Shown piece after piece: positions 1 to 7,434 of a DNA stretch of 34,706 bases. The stretch spans positions 1 to 34,706 of the forward strand of contig NZ_SMKL01000066.1 of assembly GCF_004348545.1 (NCBI RefSeq). Direction: 5' to 3'. Position 1 is the first letter of the stretch, and every line of letters begins with the position of its first letter. Source of the stretch: Jiangella ureilytica. Lineage in GTDB: Bacteria; Actinomycetota; Actinomycetes; Jiangellales; Jiangellaceae. The translations under genes and the position numbers were made by a program. The notes under the pieces were generated by a model that made no database searches, had not been told where the DNA came from, and was given only the letters and a program-made list of their open reading frames with translations.

Positions 1-58
1 TCGTGTGATGTGTCCTTCCGCGAGAACCATTGGCGTGGTCTCGCTGACCATCACACGA
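1..58. repeat. nested inverted repeat at left edge
   Basis: Positions 1-10 (TCGTGTGATG) are perfectly complementary to 49-58 (CATCACACGA). Inside lies a second inverted pair, CGAGAACC at 21-28 and GGTCTCG at 38-44, with one bulged base. Together they can fold into a two-tier hairpin. The element may extend past the left edge. It sits downstream of the protease gene, which ends at 151 on the minus strand, so it could act as a terminator or be a dispersed palindromic repeat. No U-rich tract follows. Positions 59-150 show no recognisable gene. Confidence 0.5.
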
Positions 59-150
59 TGGCCTCCACACGCGTGGTCACCCACGCCGTCAGGCCCGACG
101 AGTTACACCACAAGCGGGGACATCACCCGGATGCCGACGTGTGTCCGCGA

Positions 151-2493
151 TCAGCGCGGCGTCAGTGAGCCCGCGCGACGGCGCCAGGCGACCGTCGCGG
201 CTACGGCGGCGCCGGCGGCCACGATGCCCGCGGCGGCGGCCAGCACCCCGCCGCGCGGGCCGGCTCCGTCGTCCGAGGCGGCGGCGCGGTTCGCGTCAGA
301 GCCGGGCGAAGCGCCGCTGGCGACCTCGAGGACGACCGGCTTCGACGGCTCGGAGGTGAGGTCGTCGAGGGTCTGGGTGGCGACGACGACGTGCCGGCCG
401 GCGGGCAGCGGCGGGTCCAGCCGGACGGTCCAGCTGCCGTCGGCGCCGGCCTCGGTGTGCAGTTCGGGCACCGCGGCGACGTCGGCGCCGGAGGCTGCGA
501 CGCGCACCGACACGGCCGCGCCCGGAAGGCCGGCCCCGCGGACGAGGCCGGCGTCGGCCGCCACGATGCCGCCCAGCGGCGCGCTGACGACGGGGGCGCT
601 CGGCGCCACGCCGACGCCCGCGACGGTGACGGCCTCGGTCCCGCCGGCGTCCGTGCCGTCGCCTGCGGTGAGGGTGGGCGCGGCGGCCGGGTCGGCCCCG
701 CCCTCGGCACCGGAGGCGGCGAAGCCCCCGGCCAGGTGCTGGGTCAGGACGGCGTCGAACCGGCCGGCGGGGCGGGCCGCGCGCAGCGACCAGGTGCCGT
801 CGTCGCCGACCGTCGTGGTGGCGAGGACCTCGCCGCCGACGGTGAGCCGCACGCCGGCACCCGGCTGGCCGGTGCCCTCGAAGTGCAGCCGGCCGTCGGT
901 GCTGACGTGGCCGGGCGCCGGCCAGCTGACGCCGAGGTCGGCCACGGCCGCGACCTCGAGCTCGCCCGTGGTCGCGCCGGAGGTGACCGTCCGGTCGCTC
1001 GTCGCCGGCCGGAGCGAGGTCGTCGCCTCGTACTCGTGGGTGCCGGGGTCCAGCGGTTCGCCGACGGTGGCGCTCCAGCGCCCGGCCGGGCCGACCGTGG
1101 CCTCGACGGTGGGCCCGCCGGCGATCTCGACGGTCACGACGGCGCCCTCGGCGGCGTCGGCGGTCCCGGTGACGGTCGGAGTGGGCCCGGCGACGGCGCC
1201 GTCGGCGGGCGCCGTCACGTCGGGCCGGCCGACCCGGACCGCGAGGTCGAAGTCGTCGCCGTACAGCTCCTCGACGCCGGCCGCGCCCGCGATCGCGTAG
1301 CCCACGGCGACGTCGTCGCCTGCCGCCGCCAGGTCGCCGTCGGCGCAGGTCGGCCCGGTCCGGGTGGAGCCCGAGTTCAAGCCCAGCGCGTACTGGCCGG
1401 TGACGACGGCACCGCCGCTGTCGCCGGGGAGGACGCAGGCGTCGAAGAGGAAGCCGGTGACCAGCTGGCCACTGACCGGCACGGTCGCCTGCGCGTCGAG
1501 GACGTGCCCGCAGGTCCATCCGGACGCGACGCCGGCCGAGCAGACCGGTGCGCCCGCGACGGGGGCGATCGAGTCGTGGACGGCGAGTGCGGGTTCGTCG
1601 CCGGTGCCGGGGCTCCACGCCGCGACCTCGGGCGCCACGTCGCCGCCGACTGTCAGCAGCGCGGCGTCGCGGCCGTCGCCGAAGGCCGCGCTGCCCGGCA
1701 CGAAGTCGCCGATGCCGGCGCCGATCAGGCCGGGCCAGGTGTCGCCGGCTCCGGCCGACAGCGGGGCCGGCGGCGCGAGCTCCCGGGCCCCGGACGCGAA
1801 CGGACCCTCGGGTCCCGCGGTGCAGTGCCCGGCCGTGAGCAGCAGCGGGTCGCCGTCGTCGTCGGTGCCGGTGAACGCGGTGGAGCAGTGGTAGTCGGCG
1901 GCCTGGTCGTCGACGGCGAGCCCGCTGCCGCCGCGGTGGTCGTCGCCGGACTGCGCCGACACCCGGACCCGGCCGACCGGCGCGCCGCGGACCTGGGAGC
2001 CCACGGCGACGACGCGCTCGGCCTCGCGGTCGACGTAGGCGAGCTTGTCCTGGGCCCGGGCCGCCGTCAGCGCGTCGGCGAGGACGTCGCCGACCTGCAC
2101 CTCGGCGCCGGCGGTGCGGGCGGCGATCGCCTGGCCGCGGTCGGTGACGGCGACGTGCAGGGTCTGGCCGTCGAGCCAGGCCGAGCGGACCGCGTCGCCG
2201 AGCGAGCCGACGACCTCGCCGGCCAGCCGGGCCGCGGCCGCCGTCGCCAGGTACTCCTCGGGTGACAGGTCCAGATCGCGACGGACCGCGTCGGCCAGGC
2301 CGGGCGGGAGCTGGGCGGCGCGCCCGGCGAACTCGGCCGGGTCGAAGACGCGCATGCGGACGGCCGGTGCGGCGGGCGTGGTGTCGACCTCGAGGGCGGC
2401 GGCCGGCGCGGCGACCGTGACGAGGGTCGCGGCGGCGACGGCGAACGCCCCGGCGGCGAGCGCGACGCGGCGGCCGAACGACGAACCGTCCAC
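151..2493 (-). CDS. secreted trypsin-like serine protease with Ig-like repeats and C-terminal anchor
   Basis: This 780-residue protein is probably an exported, cell-surface serine endopeptidase. Residues 1-33 form a signal peptide (RR near residue 8, long Ala-rich hydrophobic core). Residues about 60-165 resemble the prodomain of streptogrisin / alpha-lytic-type proteases. The chymotrypsin-fold domain follows: His223 in TAGHC, Asp276 in RDAALL and Ser359 in PGDSGGAV form an apparently complete triad. Cys pairs around the His (203/224) and near the Ser (319-353) suggest disulfides. After residue 420 there are about three Ig-like repeats, each with a G-x-W-S/T strand. An Ala-rich membrane segment at about 750-770 followed by WRRRAG suggests C-terminal anchoring. 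The start is a GTG at 2491-2493 with a GGAGG-like sequence upstream. The triad is seen; family and surface display are inferred; the substrate is unknown. Confidence 0.85.
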   Translation of the reverse strand: MDGSSFGRRVALAAGAFAVAAATLVTVAAPAAALEVDTTPAAPAVRMRVFDPAEFAGRAAQLPPGLADAVRRDLDLSPEEYLATAAAARLAGEVVGSLGDAVRSAWLDGQTLHVAVTDRGQAIAARTAGAEVQVGDVLADALTAARAQDKLAYVDREAERVVAVGSQVRGAPVGRVRVSAQSGDDHRGGSGLAVDDQAADYHCSTAFTGTDDDGDPLLLTAGHCTAGPEGPFASGARELAPPAPLSAGAGDTWPGLIGAGIGDFVPGSAAFGDGRDAALLTVGGDVAPEVAAWSPGTGDEPALAVHDSIAPVAGAPVCSAGVASGWTCGHVLDAQATVPVSGQLVTGFLFDACVLPGDSGGAVVTGQYALGLNSGSTRTGPTCADGDLAAAGDDVAVGYAIAGAAGVEELYGDDFDLAVRVGRPDVTAPADGAVAGPTPTVTGTADAAEGAVVTVEIAGGPTVEATVGPAGRWSATVGEPLDPGTHEYEATTSLRPATSDRTVTSGATTGELEVAAVADLGVSWPAPGHVSTDGRLHFEGTGQPGAGVRLTVGGEVLATTTVGDDGTWSLRAARPAGRFDAVLTQHLAGGFAASGAEGGADPAAAPTLTAGDGTDAGGTEAVTVAGVGVAPSAPVVSAPLGGIVAADAGLVRGAGLPGAAVSVRVAASGADVAAVPELHTEAGADGSWTVRLDPPLPAGRHVVVATQTLDDLTSEPSKPVVLEVASGASPGSDANRAAASDDGAGPRGGVLAAAAGIVAAGAAVAATVAWRRRAGSLTPR

Positions 2494-2767
2494 TGACGTC
2501 CCGCCTCCCCTCCGACCGAAGTCCCCCCCCGAACCGGGACCGACCCGGTCGAATCGCTGCTCAGCGGCGTTTCAGCCGCTCCGCCGACCGAGGTTACCCG
2601 CGGGGAACCCCGGCCCGGCCCTTGATGTGTCAGGAATCACCCGTACGGTCGATCCCCTGGCACGGCCTCGGACGCGGCCCGGGAGGAGCCCGGGTCCGCG
2701 CGGGCCCGGACTCCCCTTGCGTAGCGGCGCGCCCGCTACTGGGCGGCCGCGGTGCCCGCCGTCGGAG

Positions 2768-3304
2768 TCAGCGGGCGGCGCGGTGCCGGCGGCGGTAGTC
2801 GGCCGCGCGGGCCCGGTTCTGGCACTGGACCGAGCAGAACCGGCGCCGGCCGGCCGGTGAGATGTCCACGTAGACGTCGGCGCAGCCGCCGTCGACGCAG
2901 ATGCCGAGGCGGCCGGGATCCTGCTCGGCCACCTGCGCGCGCAGGGCGAGCAGCGCCGCCGCCAGCAGGGCGTCGTCCTCGGCGGTGAGCCAGACCGGGC
3001 GGACGCGGTCGCCGTCGATCACCAGATCGGGTCTGATGGCGAGGCCGGTCAGCAGGGCGGAGATCCGCTCGACCCGCTCGGCCGTCGACGGCCGGGCGAA
3101 GATCCCGAACACGACGTCGGCGAAGTCCGCGAGGTCGGCGTCGGTCAGCCGGTCCGCGACCTCGGGTGGGAGGCCGGCGCGGTGGACGTGATCGGCGCGG
3201 CTGGGCACGTGCGAGCGGGCGCCCGCGCGGCGTGGTTCGGCGCCCCACCCGTTCACCAGCTCGACGAGCGTGTCCATCGGCATCGGCCGCACCCGGACGT
3301 CCAC
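2768..3304 (-). CDS. CGNR zinc finger / ABATE-domain putative regulator
   Basis: This 178-residue protein has the layout of the ABATE + CGNR zinc-finger family, actinobacterial proteins thought to be stress-related transcription regulators. The N-terminal part (DTLVELVNGW near residue 12) matches the ABATE domain. The C-terminal part carries four spaced cysteines (C136, C141, C157, C161) followed by NRARAADYRRRHR, the family's DNA-binding tail. The name-giving motif reads CQNR instead of CGNR. The start is a GTG at 3302-3304 with no clear Shine-Dalgarno sequence. The gene is divergent from the LacI fragment, and the roughly 80-bp gap holds two dyad sequences. Its targets are unknown. Confidence 0.82.
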   Translation of the reverse strand: MDVRVRPMPMDTLVELVNGWGAEPRRAGARSHVPSRADHVHRAGLPPEVADRLTDADLADFADVVFGIFARPSTAERVERISALLTGLAIRPDLVIDGDRVRPVWLTAEDDALLAAALLALRAQVAEQDPGRLGICVDGGCADVYVDISPAGRRRFCSVQCQNRARAADYRRRHRAAR

Positions 3305-3313
3305 GACCCCAAC

Positions 3314-3352
3314 ATAACGCGTTGCGGCGGCTCAATGCGTTGCGTAACGTAA
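3314..3352. promoter_or_regulatory. dyad operators between CGNR and LacI-type genes
   Basis: The short divergent gap contains the perfect palindrome AACGCGTT (3316-3323) and the near-palindrome CGTT-GCGT-AACG (3338-3349). The heptamer GCGTTGC also occurs twice (3319-3325 and 3337-3343). A central CpG flanked by AA/TT is typical of LacI-family operators, so autoregulation by the LacI-type protein is plausible; the CGNR protein is an alternative binder. Assignment is inferred. Confidence 0.4.
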
Positions 3353-3386
3353 TGACTCACATATTCGCGTGACGATCGGAGTCTCG

Positions 3387-3896
3387 ATGGTGGCGACGAT
3401 GCGGGACGTGGCCGAGCGAGCCGGCGTCTCGCTGAAGACGGTCTCCAACGTGATCAACGACTACCCGCACATCACCCCGGCGACCCGCGCCAAGGTCGAG
3501 GCGGCGATCACCGCGCTGGACTACCGGCCCAACATCACCGCCCGCGCCCTGCGCAGCGGCCGCGTCGGCGTCGTCGCCCTCGCGGTCCCCGACCTCCGCT
3601 CGCCCTTCTTCGCCGCCCTCGCGGCCGCCGTCGGCCGGGCCGCGAAACGCCACGACCACGCCGTCCTCATCGAGCAGACCGACGGCGACGCCGGCTCCGA
3701 GCGGGTGGCGCTCGACGGCCTCCGCAACCGACTCGTCGACGGCGTCCTGGTGTGGCAGACGGCGGCGACCACCCGCTCGGCCGGTTCGAGTCGCCCTGTC
3801 GTCCTGCTCGGTGCGGGACGTCCCGACGCCACCGCACCACCGGTGGAGATCCTCGCCCGCGACGGGGTCGACCTGCTCCTTGCCCGCCTTCGGTGA
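3387..3896 (+). pseudogene. LacI-family regulator, C-terminally truncated
   Basis: The 169-residue product begins with a textbook LacI helix-turn-helix (MRDVAERAGVSLKTVSNVIN) and hinge (YRPNITARALRSGR). It continues into the first half of the periplasmic-binding-like effector domain (VGVVALAVPDLRSPFF, then a ligand-lobe strand DGVLVW). It stops after ARDGVDLLLARLR. Family members are usually about 330-350 residues, so the second half of the effector domain is missing. Only 79 bp separate the stop from the next gene, so the lost part is not present downstream. The ATG at 3387 is chosen because CGGAG (3378-3382) precedes it at good spacing; a GTG at 3369 is in frame but lacks this. The product could still bind DNA, perhaps without effector control, or the gene may be dead. 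Confidence 0.7.
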
Positions 3897-3921
3897 CGTG
3901 GGTCGCCGCCACCTGATTTCA

Positions 3922-3934
3922 ATACCGGTATAGT
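3922..3934 (+). promoter_or_regulatory. palindrome and -10-like box upstream of map
   Basis: A perfect 10-bp palindrome ATACCGGTAT (3922-3931) overlaps a -10-like TATAGT (3929-3934). It lies in the otherwise GC-rich gap before the methionine aminopeptidase start at 3976. The overlap is what a repressor operator would look like. No clear -35 box is visible. The binding protein is unknown. Confidence 0.4.
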
Positions 3935-3975
3935 TATCGCCGACAGGTTCGGAACGCCGTCCGCGAAGGTGCCGC

Positions 3976-4743
3976 ATGATCGAGTTGAAGACCGCCGCCG
4001 AGATCGAGATCATGCGCGCAGCCGGGCGCGTGGTGGCCAACGTTCACGCCGAGGTGCGCGCCCACGCCGTCCCCGGGGTCTCGCTGCTGGAGCTGGACGA
4101 GGTGGCCCGCAAGGTCATCGACGCGGCAGGGGCGGGGTCGTCGTTCCTCGGGTATCACCCGCGCTTCGGCGCGACGCCGTACCCGGGCGTCATCTGCACG
4201 TCGGTCAACGACATCATGCTGCACGGCCTGCCGACCACGTATCGCCTCCGCGACGGCGACCTGATCAGCGTCGACTGCGCCGCCCACGTCGAGGGCTGGC
4301 ACGCCGACGCGGCCGTCAGCTTCGTCGTCGGCACGGCGCGGGCCGAGGACCTCGAGCTCATCGAGGCCGCCGAGCGAACCCTCGCCGCCGGCATCGCCGC
4401 CGCCCAGCCGGGCGGGTACATGGGTGACATCGGTCACGCGATGTCCGCGGCCGGGCGAGGTGCGGGCTACGGCATGCAGAACGACTTCGGCGGCCACGGC
4501 ATCGGTCGGGCCATGCACGAGGAGCCGTTCGTGCCCAACGAGGGCCGCCGGGGGCGGGGCTTCCGGCTGCGGCCGGGCCTGGTCATCGCCATCGAGCCGA
4601 GCCTCATGGCCGGCGGCCGCGACGGCTACCACATGGCCGACGACGGCTGGTCGCTCGTGACCGACGACGGCAGCCGCAGCGTGCACGTCGAGCACACCGT
4701 CGCCATCACCGAGGAGGGTCCGCGCATTCTCACCGTGCCGTGA
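3976..4743 (+). CDS. map: type I methionine aminopeptidase
   Basis: This enzyme removes the initiator methionine from nascent proteins in the cytosol using a dinuclear metal site. The 255-residue protein is full length for the short bacterial type Ia form, with no N-terminal extension. The expected metal ligands can be placed by family comparison: D100 (ISVD), D111 (HADAA), H174 (GGHGIG), E207 (AIEPS) and E239 (VEHT). Accessory histidines H83 and H181 are also present. It is not next to adk/secY, the usual location of the housekeeping copy, so it may be a second MetAP paralogue. A palindrome overlapping a promoter-like box precedes it, suggesting local control. The ATG at 3976 has no strong Shine-Dalgarno sequence. 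Confidence 0.93.
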   Translation: MIELKTAAEIEIMRAAGRVVANVHAEVRAHAVPGVSLLELDEVARKVIDAAGAGSSFLGYHPRFGATPYPGVICTSVNDIMLHGLPTTYRLRDGDLISVDCAAHVEGWHADAAVSFVVGTARAEDLELIEAAERTLAAGIAAAQPGGYMGDIGHAMSAAGRGAGYGMQNDFGGHGIGRAMHEEPFVPNEGRRGRGFRLRPGLVIAIEPSLMAGGRDGYHMADDGWSLVTDDGSRSVHVEHTVAITEEGPRILTVP

Positions 4744-4758
4744 CGGCCGGGCGCGCGA

Positions 4759-4777
4759 GTACGGGTTCGCTCCGTAC
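4759..4777 (+). terminator. hairpin downstream of map
   Basis: GTACGG (4759-4764) pairs with CCGTAC (4772-4777) across a 7-nt loop. CGGCCGG copies flank it at 4744-4750 and 4777-4783. It lies 15 bp after the map stop and before the tRNA. No T-run follows, which is common for actinobacterial terminators. Confidence 0.45.
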
Positions 4778-4808
4778 GGCCGGGTGCTGATAGCCTTTCC
4801 AGGCCCGA

Positions 4809-4881
4809 GCCCGCGTAGCTCAGGGGATAGAGCGTCTGCCTCCGGAGCAGAAGGCCGTAGGTTCGAATCCTACCGCGGGCA
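4809..4881 (+). tRNA. tRNA-Arg (anticodon CCG)
   Basis: The sequence folds as a complete tRNA. The acceptor stem GCCCGCG (4809-4815) pairs with CGCGGGC (4874-4880), with discriminator A4881. The D arm is in AGCTCAGGGGATAGAGC. The anticodon stem TCTGC/GCAGA encloses the loop CTCCGGA, giving anticodon CCG, which reads the arginine codon CGG. The T arm is GTAGG-TTCGAAT-CCTAC. No 3' CCA is encoded. The sequence after it is gene-poor, so this tRNA is a possible integration site for mobile DNA. Confidence 0.96.
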
Positions 4882-5181
4882 CACAGGTCAGATGGTGTCT
4901 CGATCTTCGCCACGCTCTGCTTCCGATCTGTCGTCGAACCGCTCGGATGGCGACACAGCGACTCGCGAGCCCAGCGCTGCTTCGCCCATGGCATCTCATC
5001 GCGCGTCGACATCCCGCATCCGCCGTAGCTCGTCACGAACGGTCTGCAGGGCGCCGCGGTATGGAGCTCCCGACGTTCTCTAGGCGTTCTTGGGCGCCGC
5101 ACCGCAAGAACGGAAACGTCGTCTCACGCATTGAGCCGTTCGACGGGCGAGGCGGCGCCGGCGCGGCTAACGTCTTCGAGC
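4882..5181. other. gene-poor stretch after tRNA-Arg
   Basis: About 300 bases with no convincing gene. Base composition is less GC-rich than the neighbours and frames on both strands lack the usual G/C third-position bias. Translations do not resemble known families. The only clear structure is a hairpin at 5085-5112. This could be decayed remnant sequence left beside the tRNA; no integrase or att repeat is visible. Confidence 0.4.
5085..5112. terminator. 8-bp stem-loop in gene-poor stretch
   Basis: CGTTCTTG (5085-5092) is perfectly complementary to CAAGAACG (5105-5112) around a 12-nt loop. It could terminate read-through from the tRNA or be part of a remnant element. No T-run follows it. Confidence 0.35.
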
Positions 5182-5370
5182 GTGGACGTTGCTCGATACC
5201 GTGCCCACTGCCCCACCTGCCCGTGGACCAGCCGCGACTTCTCCCGCTACGGCACCGCCGAGAACGCTGCCCGCGCGCACGCGGACGAGAAGGACCACGC
5301 CTGCCACGTGATCGACCAGTACGGGTTACGGGTGACGGGGTCCACAGTGCGGCCGGGCGACAGCGCCTGA
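5182..5370 (+). CDS. small Cys/His-rich hypothetical protein
   Basis: A putative 62-residue protein from a GTG at 5182; the same frame is open back to a TTG at 5131, but the upstream codons look non-coding. It contains CPTCPW, then HADEKDHACH about 25 residues later, a C-x2-C ... H-x5-H-x2-H arrangement compatible with one zinc site. The intervening RYGTAENAARAH segment is probably helical. No Shine-Dalgarno sequence is visible. I do not recognise the family. The position after tRNA-Arg and a gene-poor stretch fits accessory DNA. Confidence 0.45.
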   Translation: MDVARYRAHCPTCPWTSRDFSRYGTAENAARAHADEKDHACHVIDQYGLRVTGSTVRPGDSA

Positions 5371-5421
5371 CCCGATGCGCGACGACGCCGCAGCTCAGCG
5401 GGATCTTGCCGACCTCTCGCC

Positions 5422-5427
5422 TATCGT
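5422..5427 (+). promoter_or_regulatory. -10 box for leaderless marR-type gene
   Basis: TATCGT matches the actinobacterial TANNNT -10 pattern and ends 6 bases before the ATG at 5434. No Shine-Dalgarno sequence is present, so the transcript probably begins at or next to the start codon. Confidence 0.5.
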
Positions 5428-5433
5428 TGCGGC

Positions 5434-5901
5434 ATGGTCCTCACGCGCACGGCCGGCCCAGACCTCGCCGGCCTCGTGCTGCCGATCGCCAAGACGCTGA
5501 CGGCGCTGGAGACGTCCGTCGCGCGCCGGCACGGCCTGACACCGTGGCAGTACGCGATCCTCGCGGCCGCCGCCGAGCCGCTCTCGCGCACCCAGGGCGA
5601 GCTGGCCGGAGCCATCGGCTACGACCGCAACCGCATCGTCGCCGACCTCGACGAGCTGGAGGGGCGCGGCCTGGTGACCCGCCATGTCGACGCCGCCGAC
5701 CGCCGGTCCAACCGCATCGAGGTGACCCCGGCCGGCCGCCGGCTCGCCCGCGCCACCGCCCGCGACCTGGCTGCCGGCACCGAGGCGCTGCTGGCGGCGG
5801 TGGGTCCCGGCGACGAGCGCGCGGCGCTGCTCGCGGCGCTCGCGGTGCTGTGCGACCGGTGCGCCGACGACGACTGGCGCGCCCGCTGGCTGCGCCGATG
5901 A
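5434..5901 (+). CDS. MarR-family transcriptional regulator
   Basis: This 155-residue protein has the size and order of a MarR winged-helix dimeric regulator. It has an N-terminal dimerisation helix, a helix-turn-helix around TQGELAGAIGYDRNRIVADLDELEGRGLV (about 53-81), and a wing containing the family motif DAADRRSNRIEVTPAGR. A C-terminal helical dimerisation segment follows. The ATG at 5434 lies just after a -10-like box, suggesting leaderless translation. Its stop overlaps the start of the acetyltransferase gene (ATGA), so the two are co-translated. Its ligand and operator are unknown; control of this two-gene operon is the simplest idea. Confidence 0.88.
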   Translation: MVLTRTAGPDLAGLVLPIAKTLTALETSVARRHGLTPWQYAILAAAAEPLSRTQGELAGAIGYDRNRIVADLDELEGRGLVTRHVDAADRRSNRIEVTPAGRRLARATARDLAAGTEALLAAVGPGDERAALLAALAVLCDRCADDDWRARWLRR

Positions 5902-6479
5902 CGTTCATCTTCCGCCCACTCCGGCGCGACGACTTCCCGCTGCTGCGCGGCTGGCTCCAGCACCCGCACGTCGCCCGGTGGTGGAACCACGAGACCGAGC
6001 CCGGCGACCTCGAGCGCGACTTCGGCGGCACGGCCGACGGCTCGGAACCGGGCGAGGACCTGCTCGCGCTGGACGACGGCGTCCCCGTCGGCCTGGTGCA
6101 GCGGTCGCGGCTGGCCGACTTCCCCGACTACCTCGAGGAGTTCGCCGTCCTGACCGAGGTGCCACCGAACGCCGTCACCATCGACTACCTCGTCGGCGAC
6201 CCCGGCCGCGTCGGGCGCGGCCTGGGCACCGCGATGATCCGTGCCGTCGTCGCCGACACCTGGGCGACGCAGCCCGGCGCCGACACCATCCTGGTCGCCG
6301 TCGTCGCCGCCAACACCGCATCGTGGCGGGCGCTCGAGAAGGCCGGCTTCCGCCGGGTCGCCGAGGGGCGCATGGAGCCGGACAACCCGGTCGATGACCC
6401 GCTCCACTACGTCTACCGCCAGGACCGGCCCGGCGACGGCGGCGAGGCCGCGGCCGCCGCGGTCACGGGCAGCGGATGA
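5898..6479 (+). CDS. GNAT acetyltransferase, AAC(6')-like
   Basis: This 193-residue protein is a GNAT-fold acetyl-CoA-dependent N-acetyltransferase. The N-terminus (FRPLRRDDFPLLRGWLQHPHV, then ARWW) resembles the aminoglycoside 6'-N-acetyltransferase / siderophore-acetylase branch. The acetyl-CoA loop is RVGRGLGTAMI (104-114), followed by the NTASWRALEKAGFRRV segment typical of GNAT motif B. The start overlaps the marR stop by 4 bases. The last 17 bases overlap the end of the convergent ketoacyl synthase gene. The natural substrate is unknown. Resemblance to aminoglycoside acetylases does not prove resistance, since many members of the branch are uncharacterised. Confidence 0.85.
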   Translation: MTFIFRPLRRDDFPLLRGWLQHPHVARWWNHETEPGDLERDFGGTADGSEPGEDLLALDDGVPVGLVQRSRLADFPDYLEEFAVLTEVPPNAVTIDYLVGDPGRVGRGLGTAMIRAVVADTWATQPGADTILVAVVAANTASWRALEKAGFRRVAEGRMEPDNPVDDPLHYVYRQDRPGDGGEAAAAAVTGSG

Positions 6480-7401
6480 CCAGCCCCGCGTAGGACAGTC
6501 CGCCGCCGAAGCCGAACAGCAGCACCGGCGCCCCGGCCGCGATCTCGCGCCGCTCGACCAGCTTCGACAGCGCCATGGGGATGCTCGCCGCCGACGTGTT
6601 GCCGGACTCGACGACGTCGCGGGCGACGACGGCGTCCGTGGCGCCGATGCGTGCGGCCAGCGGCTCGATGATGCGCAGGTTGGCCTGGTGCAGGACGATG
6701 CCGCCCAGCTCGTCGGGCGTGATGCCGCTGCGCTCACAGGCGAGCCGGGCGATCCGCGGCAGCTCGGTGGTGGCCCAGCGGAACACCGCCTGGCCCTCCT
6801 GCCCGAACGTGCCGAGCCGGCCCTCGATGCGCACCGCGTTGGACATCTCCGGAACCGAGCCCCAGGTCACCGGCCCCACCTCGGGCTCCGGCGACGCCAC
6901 CAGCACGACCGCGCCCGCGCCGTCGCCGACCAGCACGCAGGTGGAGCGGTCGGTCCAGTCGGTGAAGTCGGTCAGCTTTTCCGAGCCGATCACCAGTGCA
7001 CGCGTCGCCGCGCCCGCGCGAATGGCGTGGTCGGCGGTCGCCAGCGCATGGGTGAAGCCGGAGCAGGCGGTGTTGACGTCGATGGCCGCCGGCGTGGTCA
7101 CACCGAGCCGCGCGGCGACCCGGGCGGCCATGTTCGGCGACCGGTCGATGGCGGTGCACGTGGCGACCACGAGGTAGTCGATGTCCGCGGGCGCGAGCCC
7201 GGCGCCGGCCAGCGCCTTCGCCGCGGCCTGCGCGGCCATGGAGTCGACGGTCTCGTCGTCGGCGGCGATGCGGCGGGTCTCGATGCCGACCCGGGAGCGG
7301 ATCCACTCGTCGCTGGTGTCCACCATGGTGGCGAGCTCGGCGTTGGTGAGCACCCGGTCGGGTTGGTGGTGGCCGACGGCGACCACGCGGGAGCCTGTCA
7401 T
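6463..7401 (-). CDS. fabH: beta-ketoacyl-ACP synthase III
   Basis: This enzyme condenses a short acyl-CoA starter with malonyl-ACP, starting fatty acid or related polyketide chains in the cytosol. The 312-residue protein is the normal KAS III length. The catalytic triad is complete: C113 (NTACSGF), H238 (LHQANLRI) and N268 (ESGNTSAAS). The GFGGGLSYAG end is typical of FabH. No acyl carrier protein, fabD or fabF lies beside it, so this stand-alone copy may serve a special starter unit; the gene symbol reflects family, not a proven housekeeping role. The ATG at 7399-7401 follows a TACGCT box by 6 bases, suggesting leaderless translation. It is divergent from the OsmC gene and overlaps the GNAT gene tail-to-tail. 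Confidence 0.9.
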   Translation of the reverse strand: MTGSRVVAVGHHQPDRVLTNAELATMVDTSDEWIRSRVGIETRRIAADDETVDSMAAQAAAKALAGAGLAPADIDYLVVATCTAIDRSPNMAARVAARLGVTTPAAIDVNTACSGFTHALATADHAIRAGAATRALVIGSEKLTDFTDWTDRSTCVLVGDGAGAVVLVASPEPEVGPVTWGSVPEMSNAVRIEGRLGTFGQEGQAVFRWATTELPRIARLACERSGITPDELGGIVLHQANLRIIEPLAARIGATDAVVARDVVESGNTSAASIPMALSKLVERREIAAGAPVLLFGFGGGLSYAGLVIRCP

Positions 7402-7407
7402 GCTCGC

Positions 7408-7413
7408 AGCGTA
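7408..7413 (-). promoter_or_regulatory. -10 box for leaderless fabH
   Basis: Read on the minus strand this is TACGCT, a TANNNT -10 match ending 6 bases before the fabH ATG. No Shine-Dalgarno sequence is present. Confidence 0.45.
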
Positions 7414-7434
7414 ATCGCGACCCCGGGAGAGGCG

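Noticed and set aside
391-2265. Long plus-strand frame opposite the protease gene
   Set aside because: Antisense shadow in high-GC DNA; Gly/Arg/Val-rich translation with no family features, while the opposite strand has a complete protease triad.
4626-5102. Minus-strand frame of 158 codons with a GRIRTYGLLLRRQTLYPLSY segment
   Set aside because: That segment is the antisense translation of tRNA-Arg, a well-known false gene. The rest has poor codon bias.
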